64,000 nucleotides of DNA. It comes from Aliiroseovarius halocynthiae (GTDB lineage Bacteria; Pseudomonadota; Alphaproteobacteria; Rhodobacterales; Rhodobacteraceae). The notes under the pieces were generated by a model, which was given only the letters and a program-made list of their open reading frames with translations, had not been told where the DNA came from and did not search any database. The stretch spans positions 62,001 through 126,000 of the forward strand of contig NZ_ML660022.1 of NCBI RefSeq assembly GCF_007004645.1. Direction: 5' to 3'. This document shows, one piece after another, positions 28,897 to 38,677 of the stretch. Within the stretch, counting starts at the first letter, position 1. Each line of letters starts with the position of its first letter. A program made the translations under genes and the position numbers.

Positions 28897-30063
28897 TCAT
28901 TCCTTGCCTGCCGCGAACCAAGTCGTCGGGTCCACGGGCGTTCCGTCTTTTCTTAGCTCTATATAAAGCGTTTCCGAGCGCTCTGCGCCAGTTCCTTCCG
29001 TGGCAGCGATCAAAAACGCTTGATCATCCAGTGAGGTGTCAGCGGGATCTGCCCCGCCCATAAGGCCCACGGGCGCCCCTTGGGCCAATACTTCACCGAC
29101 GTCTCCGTACAGCTGACCAAGCCCGGCCAATACGATCAGATACCCATCGCCCGGCTCCAGAATGGCAACGTTGCCATAGTCCAGAAGTGGGCCAAGATAA
29201 CGGATTGTGGCAGGCCAAGGGGTGGTCACGATGGACAAGGGGCGTGTGGCGACAATCAGGCCGGGGCGCTGAATGCCTGCGGCATCACGTTCGCCAAACC
29301 CGCGCAACACGCGCCCCAAAACCGGCATCGCCAACCGCCCACGTACGGATGCGAAATCGGGCAAAGCCGTCGCACTGGCATTGGCTTTGGGGTCTGACAT
29401 CAGCCCTTCGGCAAAGCTGGCCAGCGTATCGGCGCTTTCCAGCAGGGTTTTCATACGCTCCTCATCCGCGACAAAACGGCGGGGCAGTTCTGTCCGGCGT
29501 GCCAGCGCAAGGCTCAGTTCAAACCGTGCTTCCTGCACGCCGGTCAGGCCTGTTTGTAACGTGTCCACTGCGTTCTCCTGAAGTGCGCGCAGGGTGCGTT
29601 GCTCTTCCAATCGGGCGCGCAGATCTTCGGCTTGGGCTTGCAGGGCCGGTGTCACTTCGGACAGGATCATGCCCGAACGCGCGGTACCAACAGGGCCAGA
29701 GGGGTGGATCAACAATGCTGGCTCGGGCGCTTTTCCGATCGTTTGCAACACACCCAGAAGCTGGCCCAGACGGTCGCTTTCAGCGTCAAAGGCCGCTTGC
29801 AATGCGGTTTCGCGCAGATTGATGCGGCGCAGCCCGTCACGTAAGGCAGACAGCCCTTCTTCATAGGCTTGAACAGTCTGGGTCAACGCCGCAATGCGAT
29901 CACCGGATTTCTGCGCCTCTTGCAGGGCTTGGGTTGCAACCTCAAGCTGCTCCATTGCGGCGCGGGCAGTCCGTGTCGGATCAGATTGCGCCAATAAAGC
30001 CCCGGCAGAGATCGCCAAAGCAAGACCCGCCAAAAGGGGCTGGAGAGCACGGCGCAGGGTCAC
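28897..30063 (-). CDS. envC: EnvC-like murein hydrolase activator
   Basis: A 388-residue periplasmic protein: signal peptide (after the GTG start, TLRRALQPLLAGLALAISAGALLAQ), a long coiled coil (about residues 28-230) and a C-terminal LytM/M23 domain. The catalytic histidine and aspartate of active M23 peptidases are missing (IQRPGLIVATRP in place of HxGxD). This matches EnvC, which activates amidases at the septum rather than cutting itself. The GTG start overlaps the gpmI stop (GTGA). Upstream extension of the frame is antisense-like and discarded. Confidence 0.87.
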   Translation of the reverse strand: MTLRRALQPLLAGLALAISAGALLAQSDPTRTARAAMEQLEVATQALQEAQKSGDRIAALTQTVQAYEEGLSALRDGLRRINLRETALQAAFDAESDRLGQLLGVLQTIGKAPEPALLIHPSGPVGTARSGMILSEVTPALQAQAEDLRARLEEQRTLRALQENAVDTLQTGLTGVQEARFELSLALARRTELPRRFVADEERMKTLLESADTLASFAEGLMSDPKANASATALPDFASVRGRLAMPVLGRVLRGFGERDAAGIQRPGLIVATRPLSIVTTPWPATIRYLGPLLDYGNVAILEPGDGYLIVLAGLGQLYGDVGEVLAQGAPVGLMGGADPADTSLDDQAFLIAATEGTGAERSETLYIELRKDGTPVDPTTWFAAGKE

Positions 30064-31580
30064 CGGCGGATAAGGCTTTCGCCGGTCATCTCGGCAGGTT
30101 GCGGCAGGTCCATCAGCGCCAGCACTGTGGGGGCCAGATCGGCCAGACGCCCATGTGCAAGAGTTATCCCGTCGGGCCCGCCCATCAATACCACCGGTAC
30201 AAGGTTGGTGGTGTGCGCGGTGTGAGGGCCGTTCGTGGCCTCGTCCCACATGGTTTCGCAATTGCCGTGGTCTGCGGTAACGATCATCGCGCCGCCGACC
30301 TCTTCGAGGGCAGCGATTACCTGCCCCAGACCATCATCAACCGCTTCACAGGCCGCGATGGCCGCGTCGAGGTCTCCGGTATGGCCGACCATATCGGGGT
30401 TGGCGAAGTTCGTGACGATCAGGTCAAAGCCCTCATGGATCGCCTGCACGAAATGCTCGGTTACATCGGGGGCCGACATCTCGGGCTGCAGGTCATAGGT
30501 CGCGACCTTTGGGCTAGCAGCCATATAGCGTGTCTCACCCTCAACCGGGTCTTCCTTGCCGCCGTTCAGGAAGAAGGTGACATGGGGATATTTCTCGGTC
30601 TCGGCGGTGTGGAACTGGGTTTTGCCGTGCTTGGCGACCCATTCGGCCAGCGTGTTCACGATGTCTCGCTTGGGGAAACAGGTGGTCATATAGGCGTTGT
30701 GGGCGTCGGAGTATTCGACCATGCCCAGAAGGGCGGACAGGGTCGGGCGAGTGCCAACCTCAAACTCATTGAACTCCGGCTCGCCAATGGCACGCAGGAT
30801 TTCCCGGGCGCGGTCGGCACGGAAGTTGACGAAGAACAATCCGTCGCCAGTTTGAAGACCGGCATATTCGTTGATGATCACAGGGCGGATGAACTCGTCC
30901 GTGATTTCATTGTTGTAAGCGGAAGAGATCGCCGCATCGACGGTGCTGAAGATCTTCCCTGTGCCGTGGGTGATCGCCTCGTAAGCCAGCGAAACACGCT
31001 CCCACCGGTTGTCGCGGTCCATCGCGAAATAACGGCCCGACAGGGTAACGATGCGCGCGCCTTCGGGCAGAGCGGACTGGAAGGCGGCCAGCTGTTCGCG
31101 GGCAGATTGTGGGGCGACATCGCGCCCATCGGTGATGGCATGGATCGCCACCTGTAAACCTGCATCTGTCAGAGCCTTCGCAGCGGCCACAAGATGATCC
31201 TGATGGCTGTGCACCCCTCCGGGGCTGACAAGCCCCGCGATATGGGCAGTTCCGCCGGCGGCTTTGACCTTCGCGGCGAATTCCAGAAGCGCCTCGTTCT
31301 TGAAGAAGCTGCCATCCTCGATCGCCAGATCAATCTGGCCCAAATCCATCGCGACCACACGACCCGCACCGATATTGGTGTGGCCAACCTCGGAGTTGCC
31401 CATCTGGCCGGTGGGCAGCCCCACATCAGGACCATGGGTGATCAGGGTATTATTCGGGCAAGTCGCCATCAACCGATCAAAATTCGGCGTCTTTGCCAGC
31501 GCGGGGGCGTTAAAGGCGGTGTCCTCGCGCAGACCCCATCCATCCAGAATGCACAAAACGACGGGTTTCGGGGTGGTCAT
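30060..31580 (-). CDS. gpmI: 2,3-bisphosphoglycerate-independent phosphoglycerate mutase
   Basis: Glycolytic interconversion of 3- and 2-phosphoglycerate with two manganese ions. The 506 residues are full length. LCILDGWGLRED carries the first metal aspartate and MGNSEVGHTNIGAGR the nucleophilic serine. VHSHQDHL, ITDGRDVAPQSA, TNFANPDMVGHTGD and TADHGNCE give the rest of the bimetal site. It lies between rlmH and envC and is translationally coupled to envC. Confidence 0.97.
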   Translation of the reverse strand: MTTPKPVVLCILDGWGLREDTAFNAPALAKTPNFDRLMATCPNNTLITHGPDVGLPTGQMGNSEVGHTNIGAGRVVAMDLGQIDLAIEDGSFFKNEALLEFAAKVKAAGGTAHIAGLVSPGGVHSHQDHLVAAAKALTDAGLQVAIHAITDGRDVAPQSAREQLAAFQSALPEGARIVTLSGRYFAMDRDNRWERVSLAYEAITHGTGKIFSTVDAAISSAYNNEITDEFIRPVIINEYAGLQTGDGLFFVNFRADRAREILRAIGEPEFNEFEVGTRPTLSALLGMVEYSDAHNAYMTTCFPKRDIVNTLAEWVAKHGKTQFHTAETEKYPHVTFFLNGGKEDPVEGETRYMAASPKVATYDLQPEMSAPDVTEHFVQAIHEGFDLIVTNFANPDMVGHTGDLDAAIAACEAVDDGLGQVIAALEEVGGAMIVTADHGNCETMWDEATNGPHTAHTTNLVPVVLMGGPDGITLAHGRLADLAPTVLALMDLPQPAEMTGESLIRR

Positions 31581-31650
31581 GGCGGGGTCCTCTGTCTGCT
31601 CGACTTCTATCTATGGGGTCAGAGGGGTCTGTGCAACGGTAGACATTCCG

Positions 31651-31717
31651 CCCGGCGGCACCGCCGGGCAGCGCCCGTCCGCCCCCATGGGCGGGCGCTT
31701 CGCTTCCGCCCGCGGAC
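31651..31717. repeat. GC-rich hairpin cluster between rlmH and gpmI
   Basis: An 8-bp stem CCCGGCGG / CCGCCGGG at 31651-31668 is followed by a 7-bp stem GCGCCCG / CGGGCGC (31671-31698) and an alternative longer pairing GTCCGC / GCGGAC. It occupies the 179-bp gap. No T-tract marks it as a simple terminator. Confidence 0.5.
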
Positions 31718-31759
31718 AGGCGATGCCCTTTGCGCTCAAACTTAGGATGCGGGAAAGGC

Positions 31760-32230
31760 TTAAACCCGATGATACGGGCTGCCTGCCAGAATGCTTGCCG
31801 CGCGATAAAGCTGTTCGGACAGCATCACGCGGACCAGCATGTGGGGCCAGACCATTTTGCCAAAGGACAGGCTGGCGTCAGCCTTGGCGCGCAAAGCCGG
31901 GTCGATCCCATCTGCGCCTCCGATGACAAAGGCGACATCCTGACGCCCTTCATCCCGCCAACGGCCAAGAAGCTTGGCGAAATCGGGCGAGGACATAACC
32001 TTGCCACGCTCGTCCATCGTGCAGATCAGCGCACCTTTGGGAATGGCGCGTTCCAACAAAGGCGCCTCGGCAGACATGCCGCCGCCCTTCTTGTCTTCGA
32101 CTTCATGAAAAGAAAGCGGACCAAGGCCCAGTGCCCGCCCGGTCCGGTCGAACCGGGTGGAATAGTCGTCGATCAGATCAAGTTCAGGCGATTTGCGCAG
32201 CCGTCCGACCGCGCAGACATGCACGCGCAT
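31760..32230 (-). CDS. rlmH: 23S rRNA pseudouridine(1915) N3-methyltransferase
   Basis: SPOUT-class methyltransferase of 156 residues that modifies helix 69 of 23S rRNA on the assembled ribosome. The knot region FVIGGADGIDP and the C-terminal LSFGKMVWPHMLVRVMLSEQLYRAASILAGSPYH are diagnostic. It is immediately downstream of rsfS (15-bp gap), the usual partner. Confidence 0.96.
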   Translation of the reverse strand: MRVHVCAVGRLRKSPELDLIDDYSTRFDRTGRALGLGPLSFHEVEDKKGGGMSAEAPLLERAIPKGALICTMDERGKVMSSPDFAKLLGRWRDEGRQDVAFVIGGADGIDPALRAKADASLSFGKMVWPHMLVRVMLSEQLYRAASILAGSPYHRV

Positions 32231-32245
32231 CCACTCGCCCCCTGA

Positions 32246-32611
32246 TCAGGTCGCAGCGTCAGCCGCGCCGGGTTCCATCCACATCTTTTCAAGCTGATAG
32301 AACTCGCGCACTTCCGGGCGGAACACATGGACGATCACATCGCCCGCGTCGACCAGAACCCAGTCGCCCTGCCCCTTCCCTTCAACCTTCGAGAAGACAC
32401 CCATTTCCTGCTTCAGCTTTTCATTCAGCTTCTCAGAAATGGCAGCCACCTGACGCGTCGACCGGCCCGAGCACACAACCATGTTGTCGGCGATCTGAGA
32501 CTTGCCGCTGAGGCTGATCACCACAACGTCTTCGGCTTTGTCATCTTCAAGGGACTTCAGGACCAAGGCCAGCATTTGTTCGCTGGTGGTTTTTCCGGGG
32601 TTGGCCGTCAT
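32246..32611 (-). CDS. rsfS: Ribosome silencing factor
   Basis: A 121-residue protein that binds ribosomal protein L14 and blocks subunit joining when nutrients are low. Family blocks are KAEDVVVISLSGKSQIADNMVV split here as KAEDVVVI and ADNMVVCSG, then GDWVLVDAGDVIVHVF and REFYQLEKMW. A longer frame starts with TTG at 32656, but the ATG after GGGGAG at 32611 is better. It leads the run rsfS-rlmH-gpmI-envC-ctpA. Confidence 0.95.
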   Translation of the reverse strand: MTANPGKTTSEQMLALVLKSLEDDKAEDVVVISLSGKSQIADNMVVCSGRSTRQVAAISEKLNEKLKQEMGVFSKVEGKGQGDWVLVDAGDVIVHVFRPEVREFYQLEKMWMEPGAADAAT

Positions 32612-32787
32612 TGCGGGCTCCCCTGCGGCTGCGCCTGATGCAGCCTCTGTTTGCAAAGACAGGACATTGTCCTCCTAACATTACACACCGATCCACCCCG
32701 GTGCTGGGCATACAAGAATCGTAACATCGCACGCAGGTAAGCTCAATCCACACTGTGTCAAGCCCGCGTGAAGGGTGTGTAAACAAG

Positions 32788-34146
32788 TCACGGGTCGATT
32801 TTTGGCCCAGTGTCTTCCAACATTTTCACCTCGCGCTGCGGGAATGGGATCGAGATGCCATTCTCTTGGAACGCATCCCACAGCGCCAAATAGACATTGC
32901 CGCGAATGTTGGTCAGCCCACCGGACGGATCGTCGATCCAGAAGCGCAGGATATAGTCGACCGAGCTGTCTCCGAACCCGACGATATGACAGACAGGTGG
33001 GCGGAAGCTGAGCACGCGATCCACGCTGCGGGCGGCCTCGATGGCAATACGCCGGACTTGGTGTGGGTCGTCATCATAAGCAGTGCCGAAATAGATATCC
33101 AAGCGCACAAAGGCGTTTGTGTGGGACCAGTTGACCACCTGCCCGGTGATCAGGTCTTCGTTCGGGATCAAGTATTCACGCCCGTCCCGCGTGACCACGG
33201 ACACATAGCGTGCACCAAGCTGTTCGATCCAGCCAAACGTGTCGCCAAGGCTGATCACGTCGCCGGGCTTGATCGATTTGTCCAGCAGGATGATCACGCC
33301 GGACACAAGGTTCGACACGACCTTTTGCAAGCCGAAACCAAGGCCCAGACCGATGGCACCGGACAGGAAGGCAAGCCCGGTCAGATCCACACCCACCGCC
33401 TTCAACGCGATAAAGAAGGCCGCGCCGTACAGCCCCATCTGCAGGAACTTGACCGCCAACACCTTCATAGAAGGCGAGATATCCTCGTTCTCTTGAATGC
33501 GTGCAGCGGAACCACGGCTGAGCATGCGTGCCAGCGCAAAGAGGATCCCAAGAATAACGGCCACACGCAGAATGGTCCAAAGCGAGATCCGGAAATCCCC
33601 GACTTCCAGTGCAAGATTGTCCAGAACACTTGCCGTTTCTTCGGTGATGCCAAGGAAATAGAGCGTTACATAGATCCACATGCCCCACATGGCGACACGT
33701 CGCAGAGAGCGGTTCTCGATTAGGAACGCGGCAAGGCCGACCAAAAGCCACGCCGTGACCATCGTGGCAACAAGCGCAATCAGATAGCTGCGCGATGGCC
33801 ATGTGGCTTCGCGCATTACCGACACGGTGCCCCACGACAGCACGATATAGACCATCATTGCGATACGATTTCGAAGGTGGATGGCGAAGCGCAGCTTGCG
33901 CTTGGACCAGCCTTCTTGGGCGCGGAGCCAGGTTTCGACACGGGGACGCAGGATACGGGAAACGACAAACGCCGTCGCCGCAAGCCCAAGCATGATCAGA
34001 ACCTGATACAGCCGCCATGTTTGGCTAAGGCTCATCACGAAGTCGCCACCGTCTTCCCACAGCGACCAAAGCTGTTCAGTCAACGATGGACCACCCGGTT
34101 CGGCAAGCGCGCCCGGTTTGACTTCTGCTGCGGGATCCTGCTCCAT
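32788..34146 (-). CDS. MscS-family mechanosensitive ion channel
   Basis: A 452-residue inner-membrane protein with about six hydrophobic segments before the MscS core, longer than E. coli MscS. The pore helix (GLAFLSGAIGLGLGFGLQKVVSNLVSG) and the beta domain (DKSIKPGDVISLGDTFGWIEQLGARYVSV) are clear. VVTRDGREYLIPNEDLI and VNWSHTN are also family motifs. It releases small solutes on hypo-osmotic shock. The ATG at 34146 has a strong AGGAGGGGG upstream. The 131 bp to rsfS carry no gene. Confidence 0.93.
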   Translation of the reverse strand: MEQDPAAEVKPGALAEPGGPSLTEQLWSLWEDGGDFVMSLSQTWRLYQVLIMLGLAATAFVVSRILRPRVETWLRAQEGWSKRKLRFAIHLRNRIAMMVYIVLSWGTVSVMREATWPSRSYLIALVATMVTAWLLVGLAAFLIENRSLRRVAMWGMWIYVTLYFLGITEETASVLDNLALEVGDFRISLWTILRVAVILGILFALARMLSRGSAARIQENEDISPSMKVLAVKFLQMGLYGAAFFIALKAVGVDLTGLAFLSGAIGLGLGFGLQKVVSNLVSGVIILLDKSIKPGDVISLGDTFGWIEQLGARYVSVVTRDGREYLIPNEDLITGQVVNWSHTNAFVRLDIYFGTAYDDDPHQVRRIAIEAARSVDRVLSFRPPVCHIVGFGDSSVDYILRFWIDDPSGGLTNIRGNVYLALWDAFQENGISIPFPQREVKMLEDTGPKIDP

Positions 34147-34241
34147 TCCCCCTCCTTTTTTGGCAGCATGGCATGGTCCCATATAGAAGGTCCAGAGCCT
34201 CGGCCCTTGCTCTGAAGGGCGGGAACGGTTATCTGGACGGC

Positions 34242-34328
34242 ATGACTCGGATTTTTGACATGGATGACCACGCGTTTCTGCCGTGGCGCTTTTTCGGCGC
34301 CCAGAACGCGGTGCTTGCCTGCCTATAA
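34242..34328 (+). other. Possible 28-codon leader ORF upstream of leuC
   Basis: An ATG-to-TAA frame of 28 codons (starts MTRIFDMDDHAFLPW) lies 74 bases before leuC. Hairpins flank it: GCCCTT / AAGGGC at 34203-34220 and CGCCCG / CGGGCG at 34335-34352. It is not leucine-rich, so ordinary leucine attenuation is not supported. Coding status is uncertain. Confidence 0.3.
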
Positions 34329-34402
34329 GTTTATCGCCCGTTCGCGCGGGCGCCCGATCCCTGTTGCCCTACCTTTTTCCCTGACCATCCACGGAGAGCG
34401 AA

Positions 34403-35812
34403 ATGACCGCCCCGAAGACACTCTATGATAAAATCTGGGACGCCCATGTGGCCCACGAAGCTGAAGACGGCACAACCTTGCTGTATATCGACCGCCATCT
34501 GGTTCACGAAGTGACCAGTGCGCAGGCGTTCGAAGGCCTGCGCATGACCGGCCGCACTGTGCATGCCCCGGACAAAACAATCGCCGTACCTGACCACAAC
34601 GTGCCGACAACCGCAGGTCGTGAAGACCCGGCACAGATGACCGAAGAAAGCCGCATTCAGGTGCAGGCGCTGGACACCAACGCCAAGGAATTTGGCGTGC
34701 ATTACTATCCGGTTTCGGATGTGCGTCAGGGCATCGTGCACATCGTTGGCCCGGAACAGGGCTGGACCCTGCCCGGCATGACCGTTGTCTGCGGCGATAG
34801 CCACACCGCGACCCACGGTGCGTTTGGTGCGCTGGCCCACGGCATCGGCACCTCGGAAGTTGAACACGTTCTGGCGACGCAAACGCTGATCCAGAAAAAA
34901 TCCAAAAACATGAAGGTGGAAATCACCGGCAAGCTGAAGCCGGGCGTGACCGCCAAAGACATCACGCTGGCCGTGATTGGCGAAACCGGCACCGGCGGCG
35001 GCACAGGCTATGTCATCGAATATTGCGGCGAAGCGATCCGCGATCTGTCGATGGAAGGCCGTATGACCGTCTGCAACATGGCCATCGAAGGCGGCGCGCG
35101 CGCTGGCCTGATTGCCCCGGACGACACCACCTTTGAATACTGCAAAGGCCGCCCCCATGCTCCGAAAGGTGCTCAGTGGGAACAGGCTGTCGAGTATTGG
35201 AAAACGCTCTTCACCGACGAAGGTGCGCATTTCGACAAGGTTGTCACGCTGAAAGGCGAAGAGATCGAGCCGGTTGTGACCTGGGGCACCTCGCCCGAGG
35301 ACGTATTGCCAATTTCGGGCGTTGTTCCGAACCCTTCGGATTTCGAAGGCGGCAAAGTCGACGCGGCGGCCCGCTCGATCGACTATATGGGTCTGACACC
35401 GGGCCAGAAGTTGACCGATATCGAAATCGACACCGTCTTCATCGGCTCGTGCACAAACGGTCGCATAGAAGATCTTCGCGCCGTGGCTGATGTGGTCAAA
35501 GGCAAGAAGATCAAAGACGGCATGCGCGCCATGATCGTTCCCGGATCGGGTCTGGTCCGCGCACAGGCGGAAGAAGAAGGTTTGGCCGAGATCTTCGAGG
35601 ACGCTGGCTTTGAATGGCGTCTGGCCGGATGCTCCATGTGCCTTGCAATGAACCCCGATCAGCTGGCCGAGAATGAGCGCTGCGCCTCGACCTCGAACCG
35701 CAACTTCGAAGGACGTCAGGGCTATAAAGGCCGCACCCACTTGGTGTCGCCCGCCATGGCCGCCGCTGCCGCACTGACCGGTCGTCTGACCGACGTTCGT
35801 GACTTGATTTAA
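34403..35812 (+). CDS. leuC: 3-isopropylmalate dehydratase large subunit
   Basis: Iron-sulfur aconitase-family subunit of 469 residues that isomerises isopropylmalate in leucine synthesis. Visible are [23 protein letters not shown], the [4Fe-4S] cysteine in [14 protein letters not shown], and the [10 protein letters not shown] pair of cluster cysteines; NRNFEGRQG follows. The ATG follows GGAGAG. It is followed after 12 bases by leuD, with which it forms the enzyme. Confidence 0.97.
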   Translation: MTAPKTLYDKIWDAHVAHEAEDGTTLLYIDRHLVHEVTSAQAFEGLRMTGRTVHAPDKTIAVPDHNVPTTAGREDPAQMTEESRIQVQALDTNAKEFGVHYYPVSDVRQGIVHIVGPEQGWTLPGMTVVCGDSHTATHGAFGALAHGIGTSEVEHVLATQTLIQKKSKNMKVEITGKLKPGVTAKDITLAVIGETGTGGGTGYVIEYCGEAIRDLSMEGRMTVCNMAIEGGARAGLIAPDDTTFEYCKGRPHAPKGAQWEQAVEYWKTLFTDEGAHFDKVVTLKGEEIEPVVTWGTSPEDVLPISGVVPNPSDFEGGKVDAAARSIDYMGLTPGQKLTDIEIDTVFIGSCTNGRIEDLRAVADVVKGKKIKDGMRAMIVPGSGLVRAQAEEEGLAEIFEDAGFEWRLAGCSMCLAMNPDQLAENERCASTSNRNFEGRQGYKGRTHLVSPAMAAAAALTGRLTDVRDLI

Positions 35813-35824
35813 GAGGACCGCAAA

Positions 35825-36430
35825 ATGGAAAAGTTTGAAAAACTCCAAGGTATCGCGGCCCCCATGCCGCTTGTGAACATCGACACGGACATGATCATCC
35901 CGAAAGTGTTCCTGAAGTCGATTGCCCGCACGGGCTTTGGCAAAAACCTGTTTGACGAAATGCGGTTCAATCGCGACGGCACCGAGATCGAAGATTTCGT
36001 TCTGAACAAGCCGCAGTACCGCAACGCCGAGATTCTGATCGCAGGTGATAACTTCGGCTGCGGCTCGTCGCGCGAACACGCGCCTTGGGCGATTGCAGAT
36101 TTCGGCATCAAATGCGTGGTTTCGACCAGCTTCGCCGACATCTTCTTCAACAACTGCTTCAAGAACGGCATCCTGCCGATCGTTCTGCCGCAAGAGCAGG
36201 TCGACATCCTGATGTCTGACGCCGAAAAAGGCGCCAATGCCCGCATAACGGTGGATCTGGAAGCGCAAGAGATCACCACCTCGGACGGAGAAACCATCGC
36301 CTTCGACGTGGATGCGTTCAAAAAGCACTGCCTGCTGGAAGGTCTGGATGACATCGGGCTGACTTTGGAGAAGAAAGCCTCGATCGACGCCTTTGAAGCC
36401 AAAGCGTCTGCGGCACGGCCTTGGGTCTAA
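35825..36430 (+). CDS. leuD: 3-isopropylmalate dehydratase small subunit
   Basis: The 201-residue partner of LeuC, carrying the swivelling domain that closes the active site. Motifs [31 protein letters not shown] and [11 protein letters not shown] are complete. RBS AAGAGGACCGC precedes the ATG. A strong terminator follows 18 bases after the stop, so leuCD is its own unit and leuB, 2.2 kb downstream, is not in the same message. Confidence 0.97.
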   Translation: MEKFEKLQGIAAPMPLVNIDTDMIIPKVFLKSIARTGFGKNLFDEMRFNRDGTEIEDFVLNKPQYRNAEILIAGDNFGCGSSREHAPWAIADFGIKCVVSTSFADIFFNNCFKNGILPIVLPQEQVDILMSDAEKGANARITVDLEAQEITTSDGETIAFDVDAFKKHCLLEGLDDIGLTLEKKASIDAFEAKASAARPWV

Positions 36431-36447
36431 GCGCGAAATATCGAATT

Positions 36448-36486
36448 AAAAGAAGGGGCTGTTCTAAGTGATCTGCCCCTTCTTTT
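36448..36486. terminator. Terminator after leuD
   Basis: A perfect 12-bp stem AAAAGAAGGGGC / GCCCCTTCTTTT with a 15-base loop and T-rich 3' arm. Confidence 0.8.
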
Positions 36487-36650
36487 CTCCTGCTTGGTGC
36501 ATTCCAGCATCATTTGTGTCTTTTTTGGGGCAAAAATCCTCTGGACGTCCACTAAGCCCTTGCAGTACGTCCAATTCCGAAACAAGCTTGCGCAATACAC
36601 CACTCTGGCTTGAATCCCTGTGGGGGCAAGCCGCGGAATAAGGTTGCGGC

Positions 36651-37529
36651 ATGTATCGCACCGTCCGTAATGCGGAGGAAGAGGCATTGGTTAAACGACT
36701 GATCGGCGCCATCGTACGCGCCTTTCTGATGGTAGTCTTGATTGCTATCCCGTCGGTCCTGGTTCCAGGAGTCAGCACCGAGGGAGGACAAGTTGTGTCC
36801 ATCCTTGCACTGGCAGCGGCAGCGCTAACCACGTTTGAATATGCTTCGACCTATCCCAGCATCGTCGAGTTCCGTGATGCCCCCCCCTTTAACCGCATTC
36901 GCTTTATGGCACTTTTTGCCACAGTACTCAGCCTTTCCACTATCGCCCGATCGCAAACAGATCCGACAACAGCTGTCGAATTCTTGACGTCGATTGGCAT
37001 TTTAATTGGGCAGGCGATTGATTTCCCATTTAGTCCAGTCCACGCGGTTGTGTCGCTTTTACCTGCCGACGCTCCGTTCGAAGAGTTGGTGCAGTTGCGT
37101 GCCTTTGCCGGTATGGCCTATCTGATTTCGCTGGTATCGGTCGCTGTTTTCCTGATCGCACTGCGCTTGACCAACTGGCCGTTTTTCCGCCAAACGTCGT
37201 TCAATGTCTGGGTCAACCTGCCTACTTTTGACCCCACCAGCGGTGGTGACATCGTACGACGCCTGAAACGTGATGCACGCTGGAACATTGCAATCGGCTT
37301 CCTGTTGCCATTCTTGACACCTATGCTCGTGGTCGAAACCGCATCCCTGTTCGGAACGTTCGACGTGATTGCGGACCAGACCTTGATCTGGACCGTCACC
37401 GCTTGGGCATTTTTGCCTGCCAGCATGTTTATGCGTGGGATTGCGATGCGGCGCGTCGCAGTTATGATCAACGAAGAACGCAAGCGGCAAGGTACACCAG
37501 CCCGCAACGGCCAACTTGTCACCGCATGA
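36651..37529 (+). CDS. Multi-pass membrane protein of unknown function
   Basis: A 292-residue protein with about six hydrophobic segments (for example around residues 15-38, 46-62, 84-100, 157-174, 221-240 and 245-265) and a basic C-terminus. No family recognised. It overlaps the next gene by four bases (ATGA). The start at 36651 is the first ATG; a TTG 12 codons in (VKRLIGAIV) is a possible alternative. The gap after the leuD terminator (36487-36650) shows nothing else. Confidence 0.7.
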   Translation: MYRTVRNAEEEALVKRLIGAIVRAFLMVVLIAIPSVLVPGVSTEGGQVVSILALAAAALTTFEYASTYPSIVEFRDAPPFNRIRFMALFATVLSLSTIARSQTDPTTAVEFLTSIGILIGQAIDFPFSPVHAVVSLLPADAPFEELVQLRAFAGMAYLISLVSVAVFLIALRLTNWPFFRQTSFNVWVNLPTFDPTSGGDIVRRLKRDARWNIAIGFLLPFLTPMLVVETASLFGTFDVIADQTLIWTVTAWAFLPASMFMRGIAMRRVAVMINEERKRQGTPARNGQLVTA

Positions 37530-38602
37530 GGCGCGGGCTTCTGACGCTGTGTTTATCCCTCACACCGTGCACATCCCTGGCCGAGACCCTGCGCATCGCG
37601 ACCTATCATATGGATATTCGGAAGAAAGGGCCGGGGCTTTTGCTGCGCGACATCCTGAAGGAAGACCCGCAGATTACGGCTTTGGCAAAGGTGATAGTCC
37701 ACGCACAGCCGGATGTGCTGGCGTTGCAGGGGTTTGATTATGACGTTGAGGGGCACGCACTGACAGCCTTTCAGGCGTATCTGAAGCAAGCCGGTCACGA
37801 CATGCCCCACCTTTTTTCCGCCCCACCAAATACCGGGATTGAAACCGGGTTCGATTTAGATGGTGACGGGCGTCTGGCAGAACCCGAGGATATGCAAAGC
37901 TTTGGCCGCTACACAGGGCAAGGCGGGATGGCAGTTCTGTCACGCGTTCCGATTGGCAATGTGCGCGACTTCTCGGATCTTCTGTGGAAAGATACGCCCG
38001 GCGCCCTTCTGCCCGGCGCGGACGAGATTCCGTTCCCTGCGCCCGAAGCCCTGACGATCCAGCGCCTTAGCAGCGTGGCCCATTGGGATGTTGAACTTCG
38101 CCCCGAGAACGCTCCACCGTCTCATCTGCTAACCTTCCACGCCAACACCCCCGTTTTTGACGGCCCTGAAGACCGCAACGGCCGCCGCAACCATGACGAA
38201 GTGACGTTTTGGGCCAAGTATCTGGACGGCGACCTGCCGTTTCCCGCACCCACCGGCCCGGTTGTGATTGCAGGAAACGCCAATCTAGACCCTGTGGATG
38301 GGGATGGTCGGCATAACGCGATTGCCTCGCTTCTTCAGCACAGGCAGCTGCAAGACCCCCGCCCGCAAAGCGCCGGGGGCACGGCGGCGGCAGATACAGA
38401 CCATCGGGCCGACCCGGCGCTTGATACAGTCGACTGGCCAGACCAGAAACCGGGCAATCTGCGGGTCAGCTATGTGCTTCCCGACACCCGTCTGCGGGTG
38501 ATCAACAGCGGCGTCATCTGGCCCCTGCCCGACGATCCGTTTGCGCAAACGGTCGAAACCGCGTCCCGTCACCGGCTTGTCTGGGTTGATATCGCGTTTT
38601 GA
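37526..38602 (+). CDS. Exported endonuclease/exonuclease/phosphatase-family protein
   Basis: A 358-residue protein with signal peptide (MRRGLLTLCLSLTPCTSLA). The EEP fold is suggested by ETLRIATYHMDIRKK at the start and by VVIAGNANLDPVDGDGRHN, the usual GDFNxxP region with an altered aspartate. A C-terminal RVSYVLPDTRLRVINSGVIW and HRLVWVDI block matches the RIDYVLPS...SDHRPV end of the family, with the final SDH replaced by SRH. The catalytic glutamate normally near the first strand is not obvious (LALQGFDYD), so activity is uncertain. It is translationally coupled to the upstream membrane protein. Confidence 0.75.
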   Translation: MRRGLLTLCLSLTPCTSLAETLRIATYHMDIRKKGPGLLLRDILKEDPQITALAKVIVHAQPDVLALQGFDYDVEGHALTAFQAYLKQAGHDMPHLFSAPPNTGIETGFDLDGDGRLAEPEDMQSFGRYTGQGGMAVLSRVPIGNVRDFSDLLWKDTPGALLPGADEIPFPAPEALTIQRLSSVAHWDVELRPENAPPSHLLTFHANTPVFDGPEDRNGRRNHDEVTFWAKYLDGDLPFPAPTGPVVIAGNANLDPVDGDGRHNAIASLLQHRQLQDPRPQSAGGTAAADTDHRADPALDTVDWPDQKPGNLRVSYVLPDTRLRVINSGVIWPLPDDPFAQTVETASRHRLVWVDIAF

Positions 38603-38677
38603 GCCTTTGTTTTCTTGACGCTGAGGGCCGGGCAGGCTAGGCCCGTCTGCGACGAATTCAGTGCAAGGAATGCCCCC

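Noticed and set aside
34242-34328. Classical leucine attenuator before leuC
   Set aside because: The short frame has only three leucine codons, not clustered, and no T-tract follows the adjacent hairpin closely.
34331-36328. A 665-codon open frame antisense to leuC-leuD
   Set aside because: It mirrors two well-conserved genes in GC-rich DNA and has no protein-family similarity; such shadows are expected here.
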